A stretch of DNA of 64,000 bases from Branchiostoma floridae. Taxonomy: Eukaryota; Chordata; Leptocardii; Amphioxiformes; Branchiostomatidae. The notes beneath the pieces are model-generated. The model saw only the letters and a program-made list of their open reading frames with translations, was not told where the DNA came from and ran no database searches. Below are positions 21,301-33,602 of this stretch, in pieces. The position numbers and the translations under genes are program-made. The stretch spans positions 3,196,025 through 3,260,024 of the forward strand of contig NC_049984.1 of assembly GCF_000003815.2 (NCBI RefSeq). The letters are read 5' to 3'. The first letter of the stretch is position 1. Each line of letters begins with the position of its first letter.

Positions 21301-24300
21301 GTTATCATTTGTTGTCTGTCCAAATCAATGAAAAATTGAAATACGTCTATTCCCATTTCTTTCCCAGATCCGTCTTTTGCAAGAGGCCGGACCAAAACGT
21401 TCCCAAAACTCCCGACTGTTCTGACACCCAGGACGGCTGATGTCAGCGCTGTTTGCGGGATGGTGCGGGAAGCCCGAGTGTCTCTCTCGCCAATGACGTC
21501 AGCTGGGGACCGAACACACGCTCTCCCGCCAATGACGTCAGCTGGGTACCGAACACACGCTCTCCCGCCAATGACGTCAGCTGGTGGCGGAGCACAACAC
21601 GTTGTCGGGATCTGGGGGATGGGCGGTAGCGGGAAGACCGTGCTGGCTGTCTTGGTGGCTCAGGCATTGGCTCAGGAGGACAGGAGAGAGGTGAGAATTG
21701 AGCATAAAGACCACACACTTACTTTAAAACATTTTTAAGTATATAGATCACACACATACTTTTTGGTGTCTTCCATTGGGTTACATCAAGTGCGTATTAT
21801 GAGTTTTATTGGGAGTTGATTCTCAAGCTCAAGAGTTGTTACTAGGAATAAAGAAATTTAAGATGTTTCAGTCAGAAATCGACCGCATCATGTCTTGCAT
21901 AAACGCTGTACCTTTTAATCATTGTAGGAAGAAAGAGGTTTTCCGTTCAGAAATGCTGTTTTCTTTCCGCAGGTGTTTTGGATGACGTCAGGAAGACGTA
22001 ACAGCGTGCTGGAGAACTTGGTGGATCTGTTCGCCGACATGACCTGCAGTTACCTCCCCTTTACAGAACTCAGCGACATCATCAGCGCCATACGTCATCA
22101 CACACATGACAAGGACTACGTCATCGTCTTGGATGACGTTAGGAATGTCGAACATGCGGAAGACATCATCGACGCGATGGCAGGCAGGTGCCAGGTGCTA
22201 GTGACGTCACGTGACGTGCAGGTGTTTCGCGCCTTGCAGGTGTCTCAGGTGCACAACCTCAAGACGTTTGAGAAGCGTGAGTCCGAGACGCTGCTTCTCA
22301 AGAAAATCGGACTGAGCTACGCCTTGGATCCGTTCGACGAAAGGAGGGTGATGGTTGACGTCATCCTGCAGGCGTGCGGTGGGCTCCCCCTGGCGATTTC
22401 TGTTGGTGCTGCCACCATTCAAAACTCGGAGGATGTCAATGTGTGGAGAAGCACAGCAAGAGCTCTGAAAAGCCACGGTCCCTCGACAAAGGAAGGCACG
22501 GGAAACAGACACGTTAGCAATGTACTAAAATCTTTTGCCGTTAGCCTAAACGCTTTGACACCAGCATTGCAGCGACGTTTTGTTCTTTGTGGGGTCTTCC
22601 CCGACAATGTTGATATCCCCATGGACACATTGGCTATGTTATGGCGCACAGAGTGTACGAATCTTTCAGAAGTTGAATCTCAGAGAAGTGCTGAAAGTCT
22701 TATCCAACGGTCGTTGTTGTTGGAAGGCAGGAAACCTTCTACCTATCGTCTGCACGACATAGCGCAAGACATTGCCAGACCTAAGCTCGGCGACGAAGAG
22801 CCTTCGGTGCACAGACGTCTGATCGCATCGTACAGAGCAAAGTTGGGGAGGAGTTTGGAAGACTGCTGGGACGATGGTTACTTCTTCCAGCACATCTCGT
22901 ATCACTTCAAGCAAGCCGGAATGACGGACAAATTGATGAAGATGTTTGTGAGCTACTCATGGTTGAAAGTCAAGCTGGAGCGCACGGATTTCTTTGCTCT
23001 TCTTTCTGAATTCAAGAACGTTGAGCTTGACCTACCCGAATCTGTTGTCCAGGTGTATGAAGCTCTAACCTTGTCGGGGCGCGTCTTGTGTGCGGACAAG
23101 ACTCAACTCGGTGCACAACTTCTTGGCAGGTTGACGAAATCCACCAACAAAGACATCATTCAGCTTCTTCAAGAAGTGGAAGACAGATCCCAGGTTGCGT
23201 TACATCCTTGTAGACAGTGCTTAACGGCCCCCGGTGGACCCACCATTGGTACCTACAACAGACTTCAAGAGGCAGTGCTTTGCATTGCTGTCACTAACGC
23301 GCTAGGGCCTAAGAGGGTCTTCATGGGGTCTGCCGACCGCACGATAAGAGTGTGGGACTTGGAGTCTTGCAGGGATGTCAGCGTTCTACTAGGTCACCAT
23401 GGTGACGTGACCGCTTTGGCGATCAGGAAGGACGACGCGATCCTCGCGTCAGGATCCCGGGATTCCGCCGTGAGGATCTGGGACGCGGATCGCCTGACCT
23501 TGCTCTGCACGCTCGAAGGTCACAGGGGCAGCGTCAACGGAGTTGCTTTCCTGGAAGATGGCGCCACTCTGGTTTCCGTGTCCAGCGATCAAACCGTGAA
23601 GGTCTGGAAGCTGGACGCCTTACCGGAACCTCAGGCGTCAAATGTGATGCTTTCGGGGAGTCATTTGACACCAATAACGTCCATAATCTGGCCAACAACC
23701 AAAGACTTTGAGATCGAAACCGTGCCAAGAACCCAGCTTTTGTCGACGTCACCGACAGAGAGTGATGACGCCAGAGACCTGCCAGGCCCGAACACGTGGC
23801 TGTGTGTGTCGACTCTAGTCGGACACACTGGAGAGATAAACGGCGTGTGCGCCTTTCATCATAAGAATATGGTGACCACGTGTTCGAACGACAACACCGT
23901 CCGACTGTGGGATTTAGACAGCCTGCAGTCACACTGTCTTGAAGGGCACGAGAAGGCGGTGTTGGACGTCGCCATAACAACGGACGACAGTTTCCTGGTT
24001 TCTGCGTCAGGCGACAGACAGGTGGGCGTGTGGGACGTGGACACGCGAGACCTGCTCCACAAGCTGGTGGGACACACGGACATGGTCGCCGCCATTGCGA
24101 TCACGCCGGATGACGCCAACCTGGTGTCAGGCGGTGGGATGGACGATACCACTATCAGGATATGGAAGCTCAGGGAGGGGAATCAGGTTGGTACGTTCAG
24201 GGGCCACGGAGAGGGAATAAAGGCACTTATAGCCGTGGACACTGAGAAGGGTCGAATGCTCTTGTCCGGGTCTGTAGAAGCTACTTGTAGGATATGGAAG

Positions 24301-26316
24301 CTTGAAGACGCTCCGCAAGACGTTGCACCTCTTCTAGGACACGATAGCCCGGTCTACGCTGTTGCCATATCAAGAAAGGGAAGGTTGGCGGTGTCGGGGT
24401 CACGTTCTGGGGAACTCAAGCTGTGGAACCTCCACTCTGGAGAGACAGAGGCCGTTGTGAGAAGCGCTCATTCGAGGTCTATCCGCGCCTTGGCTGTGTC
24501 AGAGGACGAGAGCATGGTCGTGTCGGGATCTAAGGACAGAAAGGTCAAGATCTGGGACGTGAGTCAAGACACGGAGACCTCTAGCGACATATTTAGATCG
24601 GTGCAGCCGTCTTACTTGTTCGAGAGGTCGGTGCTTCGTGGTCACGTCGGGGCGGTCCAATGCGTCGCCATCTCCCAAGATTCTAAATTGGTTGTGTCTG
24701 GAGGTTGGGACAACCTCGTTTTCTTGTGGAACGTCCAGAAGGGTAGGTGCGCTCGAAAGTTCGTCCACGTCAGCTACGGCATCATGTCTGTAGTGTTCTG
24801 TAAACAGTCTGTCGTGGCGTGTGCCAGAGATAACGTGGTCTGCAGGTGGGATGGTCTAACAGCAGAGGATAAGACCAAGCGGACTGTAGTGCGCGGTCCG
24901 AGCGCTAGATGGCTCTCTTACCCGGCGATGATGCTCCCAGACGAGGCAAAGATTGTGAGCGGCTGTCCTGAAGACGAGCGGTACTGCCAGTGGGACAGAA
25001 TCGGGAGACAGTCATTGGGGAGCTGTGGCCACCCGATCGGCTCTGTCCTCACAGCCCTGGCTGTGAGCTGCGATGGAAGAACGCTGGTTTCAGCCTCTAC
25101 AGCCGGGACTATAACATCGATCAATCTCTCAACCAGTAGGAACGATGTTACACATTTTGTGACCCAAAAAGAAGTGGTAGCGCGTTCCGAACTCAAGAAG
25201 CAGACCAGTGCGATCACGATCTTAGAAACGGGAACGGAAGGACACACGGTTTTCTTGACGGGCGACGTGCAAGGCGCTGTCAAGATGTGGCGCACCGACA
25301 GGGGAGCAGACGTCGTCCGCTATGTGAAGGACAGATTCGAGGTTCTGGGCGCGGCTCTGGGGCAGATCACGTCCTTCTGCAACCTGTCCAGGCACCTGGC
25401 CGTGTCCGGAAGCGGCGGCGGCACGCTGGCGGTCTGGGACGCCCGCGAGCGGAGACGCCGCGACTGCTGGGAGGCGCACGACGCTGTCGTCACCGACGTC
25501 GTGACGACAGACGGAGGCGGGCGGCAGACGATCCTCAGCGTCCCGAACACGCGGCTCGTTCTCAGCGCGTCGCTAGATAGGACCATAAAGCTGTGGTTTG
25601 TTTCGGCGTCGTCGTACCAGCCTCTCCATCTCATGTTCCTACCACGCGACTGCCCGCCCGCTCTCAGGCTGGCCACCGCTCCGGACGGCTGCCACTTCGT
25701 CACAGGCTCCGTGGATAACAAGCTTCGGGCTTATGACGCCAACACGTTCGAGCTTGTCAAGGAGTACCCGTCTGACTACTACGGCGTCAACTGTGTTGGC
25801 TTCACAGCGGACGGACGGGAAATGATGTGCAGCTACAGCGGTGGATTTCTGGGTGTTTGGGATTTCAACACGGGCGAGTGCGTGAACGCAAAGCGCGACA
25901 ACACGACAAGACGCCCCGACACGTGGTGCCATTTTTCCGCAGTCGTCCCAGACACATGTCAAGTAGGGCCTATAGTTGTCACAGGAGACTCGCAGAACAA
26001 GGTAACGGTTTGGGATTACGTCACCGGTGACGTGAAGCATTGCTTACAAGTTCCCAACCGGAAATTACGTCGATGTTCACAGGAAGTGACGTGTGTGACG
26101 GTGACGTCAGACGGTAGTAGAATCGTGTCAGGGTCTGCAGACATGACGTTACGGGTATGGGCTATCGCTCCTTCAGGAGAGACCAACTTGCTCTGTCAGT
26201 TCACGTTTGAGCACGCGCCAAGAGCGGCGGTCATCACTGACACCGGGAAGATCTGTGTGGGACTGAGTAACGGTCAAGTCTGCTTCCTTCAGCTCAAGGA
26301 ACCGGTGATAGTTTAG
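18324..26316 (+). CDS. TIR - NB-ARC - WD40 STAND receptor (Apaf-1/NLR-like)
   Basis: Predicted intracellular sensor or scaffold of 1707 residues. Exons: 18324-18345, 20375-20588, 20659-20879, 21368-21690 and 21973-26316; all phases join. The TIR domain (about residues 12-150) has FALVSYSDSDKDWV (box 1), a TLR-like BB loop RDFEPD and box-3 FW in DFWERL. A repeat linker leads to NB-ARC: P-loop GMGGSGKT (236-243), Walker B YVIVLDDV (309-316), VLVTSRD, GGLPLAI (396-402) and MHD-like RLHDIAQDIA (about 520). About 20 WD40 blades follow from about residue 696 to the end (for example RTIRVWDLE, NTVRLWDLD, MTLRVWAIA), enough for two or three propellers. WD40 after NB-ARC is Apaf-1 architecture, with TIR replacing CARD. 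The position of the usual catalytic Glu appears to be Ala (EIARNCDKIVVL), favouring a signalling over an NADase TIR. Intron 2 (70 bp) is the least certain junction. Confidence 0.88.
18375..18838. mobile_element. MITE with ends CTCCAAGCAGAGGTTAGGC / GCCTAACCTCTGCTTGGAG
   Basis: Inverted ends 464 bp apart, in intron 1 of the TIR gene. Relatives at 19451-19672 and 29511-30076 share the ends; the 19451 copy also shares an interior stretch around TTTTTATC.GGCTTTC. Confidence 0.8.
19451..19672. mobile_element. Shorter copy of the CTCCAAGCAGAGGT MITE
   Basis: Left end ACTCTCCAAGCAGAGGTCAG, right end (inverted, decayed) CCTAATCTCTGGAGAGTAG. Same intron as the 18375 copy. Confidence 0.65.
20589..20658 (+). 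other. 70-bp intron inside the TIR domain, starting at a (TTTA)n repeat
   Basis: The TIR reading frame enters GTTTATTTATTTATTTATTT and hits a stop. The next TIR segment (YLLSRSYVRNGACVWELD) is in another frame from 20659. Splicing CT|GT...AG|G restores ...KIVVLEPYLLSRS. A donor at 20584 (GTACTG) with an acceptor at 20662 is an alternative. The short repeat may have grown after the intron formed. Confidence 0.6.
21060..21215. repeat. GTGGTCAC-type dispersed repeat
   Basis: Contains GACCACTGAGG, GACAAGTGGTCACT, AAAGTGGTCATATTGGCCAG and CGGTCCTTTTGTAGAGG. The same phrases recur at 42060-42440 and, diverged, at 11370-11500. In intron 3 of the TIR gene. Confidence 0.55.
21490..21584 (+). repeat. 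In-frame coding minisatellite (39 bp x 2.4) with three CRE palindromes
   Basis: Units begin CCAATGACGTCAGCTGGG at 21490, 21529 and 21568. Thirteen codons each, so the frame is kept; the protein repeats PMTSAG-RTHAL between TIR and NB-ARC. Each unit carries the palindrome TGACGTCA (21494, 21533, 21572), a consensus CREB/ATF site. Confidence 0.92.
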
Positions 26317-26413
26317 ATTTCATCCAGTATGATAAGTTCCTTCAGTTTGTGTAAAGCAAACTCCGCTGTCCAGGGCTGTAGTTGGTCAATTCTAGGGGTA
26401 GGCAATTTGGGCC

Positions 26414-26439
26414 AAGGAGGTTATATAGATAACCTCCTT
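26414..26439 (+). other. Perfect 11-bp-stem hairpin downstream of the TIR gene stop
   Basis: AAGGAGGTTAT - 4-nt loop - ATAACCTCCTT, beginning 98 bp after the stop codon, probably in the 3' UTR. It could be an RNA structure or the centre of a decayed foldback repeat (GGAGGTTATCTCC recurs near 26611). Confidence 0.55.
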
Positions 26440-29400
26440 AGTTGGGCGGCCCGCCACTGAAGCGCTTTAATCAGACTAAAAGTTATCTTTGTTGTTGAAT
26501 TACAATATGGAAAAAGTTAAACCGTCGATATATCCGCTCATACATTTTCGTCTGATTGTGCTAGTATTCTGGATACCGACAAACAGCAACTACTTTGTGT
26601 GAGGAGTACAGGAGGTTATCTCCATCAGGGCGCACCAACCTTATGTCAACCGGGACGAGGGGCGATATTGACTTCCAACAACCTTTGACCCATTGCTTGC
26701 GTCACACGCGCGACAAGTCACGTGTCGAGAGCGATTGCGTCAGAGAGCTGAAGAAGACTGCGTCATTCAGTCCCACCCAAATTCCAATGGTCCAATTTTT
26801 TATAAAGTCGAACAGTTTAACCATTTCCTGAATATGCAGTAGTTGTTAAATTTCCCACCAAGGAAAGCAATATCATCTCTGGTATGTCAAACGTTAGATA
26901 CAATGGACATCAAGGTATTGGTGCAGTCCATAAGAGGACGTGTGTTCAGAACATTCACGAATATTCAGTTGTCTATTTTCGTACCCTATTAGTTCAGATG
27001 CACGCAATACATAAGAGTTATTTCCACATGTATCATGGTGTATGTCTTTTAACTTTATATGTCAAAAGCAAAATGTTTACGGTGGAAAGCCCTGTGTGAA
27101 ACGATTTAGTGGTCGTCGTTTTGGTGTTGTTTTTGATGATCTAGATGAGTAAGCATTTGAGTGCTACTTCATAACTTCTGCAGGTCGAAGGACACGAAAG
27201 ACTGCTGAGCATAATGATAAATATATAACGTTAACATACGGTTGAAATGACACAGTATAGCCTATCCTATCATGTATGTTCCTTCCATATCACCTTTGAA
27301 TTAAAGTGTCATTTATTTACGTCCGAAAGGAAGTGTGTTCTATTGACGTTGTATATTAGAGAGCAATCTCCTCATGTATTCATTGGATTGGATTCACCTT
27401 GACTCCGTTCCAAAACCACCTCCACCACCCCTATTGGACTTTTCCGATAGTATCGCCCGAAAGTTCATCGTACATTGAGTCATTGACCCACCATTAACCG
27501 ATAATGGCTGACCTTCAACTCCCCGACTATGACCGACCTTTTCTGTATTTACATTAACTCTGTTGCATCAGCACTTTTAAGATACAAAGGTTATAGATCA
27601 AAATCTACCTGAAGTAGGCTGTTTTTGTTTCACTGGGGGTGAGCAGAGGGTCGTTCGTTGTTAGGATAAACAATGCGTCAGTCGATGTTAAACTAAGATG
27701 GAATTCCGCACGCTGATATATGCCATCTAGACAGGGTAGGGTTTATCCTGACAAGCGCAGGAAAGACGTTAGAAAAATAATTTCTTTCTCCGGTCCCCCT
27801 GCCCCCAAATGTAGTTGTGCTCCATTAGAACCTTTCAGATATCATCGTGGACATTTGGATGTTCATAGAAAATGACAAAAGTAAAGCCGGGTTCAAACGT
27901 ACTTACTAGTATATAACGTTACTAGTATTCAAGTCCGTATGAGGTCCATGTGGAATTGTGCAATGTTTGTTAGAAAAATCGGACAAAGATAACGTGCCAG
28001 AGGAGTTAGCTGTCCGAGGAGAATGGTTTGAGACCAGCTAACTTTCGCTGGTATGTTATCTGGCTATATTTGATCAATTTCTATTATTTTTCCAGCGACG
28101 TGTGTAGAGGCTGGTAGAGGCTAATACTTCCAGACGGATCTCATGCGGATTTAGGTATATATATATGCACGTGTGAACCCACCTATCTCTGGATCCGCTA
28201 CACACCCCAAGCTTTTCGGCAGAGCAGTTCAGTTATGCGTTATGAGAGTGCGCAGTTGAAGCAAAGACTATAGGGGACTTGGTCAAGTGAAGGGTTCTGG
28301 AAGCTGACATATCTAAAATTTCAATGTCTACAGCTCGCGTCGTGTAAGATATCACAGAGAATTGGAAATGGGTTGTCCTGACAAGGGGACAACGACAATG
28401 ATTTAATGAACTATGTAAAGATCACAATTGGAAATATTTATGTTGTAATGTTGGAAACAAATGTCTAAAACGGATACTAATATTTCATTCTGAAAAATCA
28501 CAGACCTTTGATTTTTTTATCCGGTAGGGTAGTTGTGAACCATGTATTCTATATCAATGCCACCAGTGGCACCAGCGTTTCTTTTGGTTAGTCACAAAGA
28601 GCATGCTCTTGATAGCTCTGAACAAAGAAACCGTCTCGCAAAATGCCGTCATCAATGTTTAATAAGCGTCTAGACCGATGGTAGGGCCCAGGAAAAACTG
28701 CCGTGTTTCCCGTTACAGAGCAAAAACCAGCCGATTCTAGTATTTTTTTAGGGGGTCGATCGCTGTCAAGGGACATCAACTTTTCTATATACCATCTAAG
28801 TGATGAAAATGTTGTACATGTAGAATCGTTTTTCTCTCAAAATGTTCCCCCCATTTCTGTTGCAACGGGAAATTGAAAATATTTCAATGTATATCGCCAA
28901 ATAGGGAATAAAGGTCCTGTCGGACTCCTAAAAATTGTCCCCACCTCCTAAAACAAGATCTCTTCAATGTCACTGACGGAAGCTATGTGACTGTTTCCAA
29001 AATCACACCTTGAGTAAGTGATATTTACCTGGCGTATCTTATTACCTGGATGTCTTACCTTCGTCGACGTACAACGTGTAACATTAATTGATATACAAAT
29101 ATCTCCTATGCAGAAATACAAATCTGTGCAACTTCAAATTTTGATGTTGAAATACCGTTGTCCTTATAAATTTCAGTTAGGTATTGTTTGTCAGATCACT
29201 TCATCCGAAGAAAAGAGAGAATCTCTGCCTTTCAATCCTAATGCTTTTGCGACTGTAACGAAACGCACATCACTGATTTTCCCAGGCCCAGTGGGCCAAG
29301 GACGTGGGATACGTGCAAGGTGTTGATCACGAGCGTGACTTGACTGGCTTCATCAGTAAGCCCTCCGACTTGTCACGCCCAATAGCGTCCTCGGAGGAAT

Positions 29401-29510
29401 AATTATCTACTTGTAAAACGCAATAGATTATTCACGTCTGGAGGGGTCAACGCCCTGAAGCACGCATCGTACGTGTGCGTTGTGGAATACCCATACCTGG
29501 TATCAAATGT

Positions 29511-30076
29511 CTCCAAGCAGAGGTTAGGCTGTATTTTAAGGCGTTCGTGTATTTGTATATGCGTCGATGAAGGTTAGGCGTCCAGGTATTAAGATACGCC
29601 AAAAAGCGTACTCAGATTAATTGATATTGTTTTGGAAACGGTCAGACGTTTTAGATGGCATCCGCTATCTTTTGTCAGTGACAAGTTTCCAAAATCATAT
29701 CCAGTTGCTTCAGTATTAAACTGCTCAGTTTGGCGGAGGGTACATTTGTATTTGCATCGTTTGTCGGTATTTCTTACGTTGTCAGGTTTTCTGTTTGGCT
29801 AATATCTACATCTACATCTATCCTACACTGGTGGGCACAAAGAAAATCTGAGCAAACAGAAAGCGAGAAAAAAAAACGACTAAGTAAAAGACGTAAAAAA
29901 ACAACAACAACCTTTTGCTGAAGAAGAGTGATGGATGTCAGTCGAAACGTCCGGAAGTAAACATCCGTTTTTAGTCCAGTTGTAGAGATTGAATTGTATT
30001 TAAATATTGTTTACCTGGATGTCTAACCTTCATAAAGGTAACAACAACAACCGTCTCCTAACATCTGCTTGGAGAG
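29511..30076. mobile_element. CTCCAAGCAGAGGTTAGG MITE with an inner inverted pair
   Basis: Outer ends CTCCAAGCAGAGGTTAGG (29511) and CCTAACATCTGCTTGGAG (to about 30073). Inside, GAAGGTTAGGCGTCCAGGTA (about 29569) faces TACCTGGATGTCTAACCTTC (about 30012-30031), and AAACGGTCAGACGTTTTAGA resembles 47794-47815. It ends about 75 bp before the CCAAT box of the distal PEPCK promoter. Confidence 0.7.
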
Positions 30077-30148
30077 GATTGCCTGCGTGCTCCGGAGCGC
30101 GTATCGTCTCAATCTGATTATGACGCAGACAGCCACCGCCTACTCTAC

Positions 30149-30524
30149 AACCAATCAGCGAGCAGTACACGTCTCACACCCCCTCTGAACCCTCTCACAT
30201 AATCTTGCTATATCACTACGCAACTCCAATTAACTATAAATTGTTATGTATCCCCAAAAAACAACACTAACAATTCACAATAATTAAAAAGACAGAAGCA
30301 ATTGTATATAATTTATAAAGTTTTCGTCGTTTAGCGTGTTTTTGGGTGACATGTGCTGACAGAAAATAGTGCGATTTTTGTTCCGCGGAGGGTTATTGTG
30401 AACCGCCGGAGTCCGGTTTCCGATTCTCCAGTTGGCAGCTGAACGTCACAAGACCGGTTTATACTGTTCCTGTTGCAGTTTTAAGACTTCTTCCGACGCC
30501 TGAAGACCTTAAAAAGACGCCACC
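30149..30524 (+). promoter_or_regulatory. Putative distal promoter and 5' UTR upstream of the 30525 exon
   Basis: ACCAATCAGCG (about 30150) is a consensus NF-Y/CCAAT box on the plus strand. The following 350 bp become CpG-containing around CCGCGGAGGG and CCGCCGGAGTCCGG (about 30384-30414). The segment ends in the optimal start context GCCACCATG. No TATA box was placed. Confidence 0.5.
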
Positions 30525-30553
30525 ATGTCGACCATATGTGGAATATTATTTCG
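30525..30553 (+). CDS. Candidate alternative first coding exon of PEPCK (mitochondrial form)
   Basis: Twenty-nine coding bases from an optimal ATG (GCCACCATG) to a strong donor CG|GTAAGTC, encoding MSTICGILF plus two bases. The exon ends in phase 2, exactly what PEPCK exon 2 (43695) accepts. Joined, it would add a 25-residue extension before MPPVP: RRC, KQ, HRSVHR and no acidic residue, the usual look of a mitochondrial presequence. No other gene in 30.6-43.6 kb offers a partner exon. The 13-kb splice is inferred, not shown. Confidence 0.5.
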
Positions 30554-32085
30554 GTAAGTCTTTTTCTAAATTTCTTGCCCTCTGCCGGTCCGAAAATAGC
30601 TTCATGCTGAGTAGAACATCCGAACAAACGTGCAGCCCGCGCATTTTTCTCTGGGCTTGCCCCCCTCCCCGGTTAGTTCTATCCGATTTTTAGTTAGAAA
30701 ACCACAGTAAAATTCCAATTATCAAAGCTTCATACACGGAAGAGATAGATGTTGTACTAAACAGAGCGGCTGGCTGGATAATTGATCGCGAATGACGCAG
30801 AACGGCACAAGTTTGCTCGCCGCGCGTTGGAACATTTTCAGAGCCGAACGGAAATTTCCATGGCGCGATTTGTGCGCTGCGCGGCGCGCGGGGTTGAATT
30901 TACCTCGCTTTTCTGGGGAGAAATTAGGCGTGTCTTCTTAGATACAGCCTTGAATACGTTGTCAATCCACTCCTTTTCTTTTGTGGTAGTTTGTGTTAAT
31001 ATTTCGTGGTTTTAGAGCGCGTAAGTTGACTAGCTGACAACAAACTTATGAACTACGTACAACCATGCCAGGACAACTTAGACCAAACGTCCTTGCGAAA
31101 AAAACATGACATTCCGTCATTCGCCACATTGTGGCACGACCTAGAAATGTGGTCAAACATCAAGGATAGTAAAGCCTTCTTTTAAAACTATGGAGCACTT
31201 CTCAGAAGGCGTCAGAAACTACCCAAAATTTATCTACCCACCACAGACCATGTGTGCCCTCCTGCTGTTAGTGTTGAATATTAAAATCGCTACAGCAAAT
31301 ATCATGTTTGACACATTTGATGATGCAACAGTTGTCCAATGGCGTTGCTGTATTATAACTTGCTATCTACAATATCTATAAACTAAACTTTAGTCCAGTC
31401 TTGTGAAACATCTGATATTTACTGTCGTTTTGATAAAACGTTGGTGGATACTTGATAGATATATCCTAAAATGTCAAACTCAAGCAATAACTTGATTAAT
31501 CAGTTAGTTAGCTATTAATATTACAATAACTATGAGATTTTCAGTATCACAAAAATCCTCTTGGAGCCTCTGAATTACATAAATTCAAGACAAAGCAGCC
31601 AGGAAGTTCTGCAAGGTGACAGTATGCAGGTATGCAGGTAAAAGATTCGAGAACAATTTGACATTTGAAAAATAACAAAAACAGTAAAGGGATGAGGACT
31701 CAAATTTGAAAAAAATATTCATGTCTGCCTCTTGCCACAATTTTGGAAAACAATTACCCAGCATAGCTGTCCATACACTTGTAAGTTGTATAGATTTAAG
31801 ATAACTGTAATAGATTTGTATGTTCTTATTCTTTATTAACACAAGTTGATCTTGTCAGCATTTCAATCAATTTGACATGCACACTTAATTTTCGAAGAAA
31901 GCAGAAATTACTTTTACCCATGTCTGACTGGTACATGGGACGATAAGTCGGACAGGTAGGTGTGAAAAACATAAGCCCCCTCCCCAGTCAAGATGGCAGC
32001 CGGCTATCAAGTTACTATTGTATTGGTAACCGCACCCGCTGCCATAAATAGCAGTACAAACAATACAATATGCACAACAGTATTC

Positions 32086-32440
32086 GGGGCTCAAAATTCA
32101 TTTTTGGGATTAGGTGCACTGGTGCACCCAGGTTAAAAAATTGGGTGCACCAAAAAAAATTTGCGTGCACCACTTAGATTTAAGTACAACCTAATGGCAA
32201 AACTTAGCTACAAGCTATCGAATTCTTAAACAAGTACCGTGACAGAAATTTTTATTATCTGTCTAACACTTAGATGTCAAGAATATGATGTATACTAGTA
32301 TACTTTGATATCTTTACATACATAACCCTACGAAAATATTTGGGTGCACCCACAGAAAATATTTGGATGCACCCACAGAAAATATTTGGGTGCACCCACG
32401 GTGCACCTGGGTGCACATGCACCCAGTATTTCAAGCCGTG
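32086..32440. mobile_element. GGTGCACCC MITE, inverted relative of 7969-8326
   Basis: Contains TTTTTGGGATTAGGTGCACTGGTGCACC and four GGGTGCACCCA-type motifs, ending GCACCCAGTATTTCAAGCC. Outer ends GGGGCTCAAAAT and ATTTCAAGCCGTG are decayed versions of the family ends. Confidence 0.7.
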
Positions 32441-33602
32441 ATAATACAATGGCTTCAATGGGAAATCATGTTATTAAGCAAAAAGTTGTATAGCTTTATT
32501 ATGTACATCCACATCTTATATTACCAATGATTACACCTTTGGTTCCTATGTGTAATTACTAATTTGATTGGCCGTACTATAATTTATGAAAAATGTAAGG
32601 TATATAGTATTCAAGTAATTCAAAATGTTGAAGTTATACCGCATAATATAGACCAGTTTTGTTACATGTTTTCTGTTTGACATTACAGTCATTAGCATTT
32701 AAAATGGCCAGAAATTTTTTTCATTGTTTTAAATAAAATCCTAAGTTAGTGCCTGCTGAGCATTAAGTTTAACACTTTGACAGTTGACCTATGTCTAGCC
32801 CAATGTTCCTTTATCCGTCTTATTTCCCTAGCAACAGCTTATTTGCCAACATTTACTCAGTCTAAGCACCTGAAATGCAAATTGTACCTGTCATTTGAAA
32901 GCCGGCACAAAACGGCAAGTCAATGTTTAATGTTTGCCCGAGTGGTACCATGGTGGGTGTGTCAGCTATTGACCAATCAGGTGTGACGCCTGTAGGTGCC
33001 AAGGTTTACTGATATGATGCAATACCTGCCATGACTGTTTGAAGTGTGGAGTATGCAGTAGGTACACATCCTGGTATGTGTATAAAGACTTGTGGGTGCT
33101 CAAGAAATTGTTTGCAGAATTTCTTGACTGAAATATGTGTATAATGCTCTTTTATGATATAATCTATATACTTGACAAAGAAGTTTAACTACCACAACTA
33201 GGGCTGTCTAGAGCTTAATTTTTTGCCCATCCTACTCATTGTATGAGAGCCCATGTTGTAAATTTTGTTATTGTTACTTCCATGAAATTCAAGCTCGCAA
33301 AAATCAGTTTCATCAATTTCATCGATTTTATGTTGTAAGGTTTATATCTTTTGAAACTTTCTCCTCCCAACAAGCAAATTTTCGTCCTGGCACAGAAGAA
33401 CAGGTGCTTGGTACAGCACTGGTTCCTCAATTGTAGAGAAAAGTATTGTTTAAAACAAAGACAGGGCCAAGGGCTTTCCTCATTTTAAGTAATAAGTGTT
33501 TTGCAGCTAAAATTTGACCAGTCAACTGGTGAAGTAACTATAGGTCCTTGGGGGGTGAATTGGAAAACACATGAAAAATTCATGTGTAGGTTTGACCCAT
33601 AT

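Larger units (their letters stand above)
26317..30148. other. Spacer between the TIR gene and the distal PEPCK promoter
   Basis: No exon recognised and no long frame. It holds the hairpin at 26414, repeat pieces with TCAATGTCACTGACGGA and TACCTGGATGTCTTACCTTC around 28960-29060, and the MITE starting at 29511. Confidence 0.5.

Noticed and set aside
23534-23980. 148-codon minus frame and other antisense frames inside the TIR gene's last exon
   Set aside because: Shadows of the strongly coding plus-strand WD40 exon; no domain of their own.
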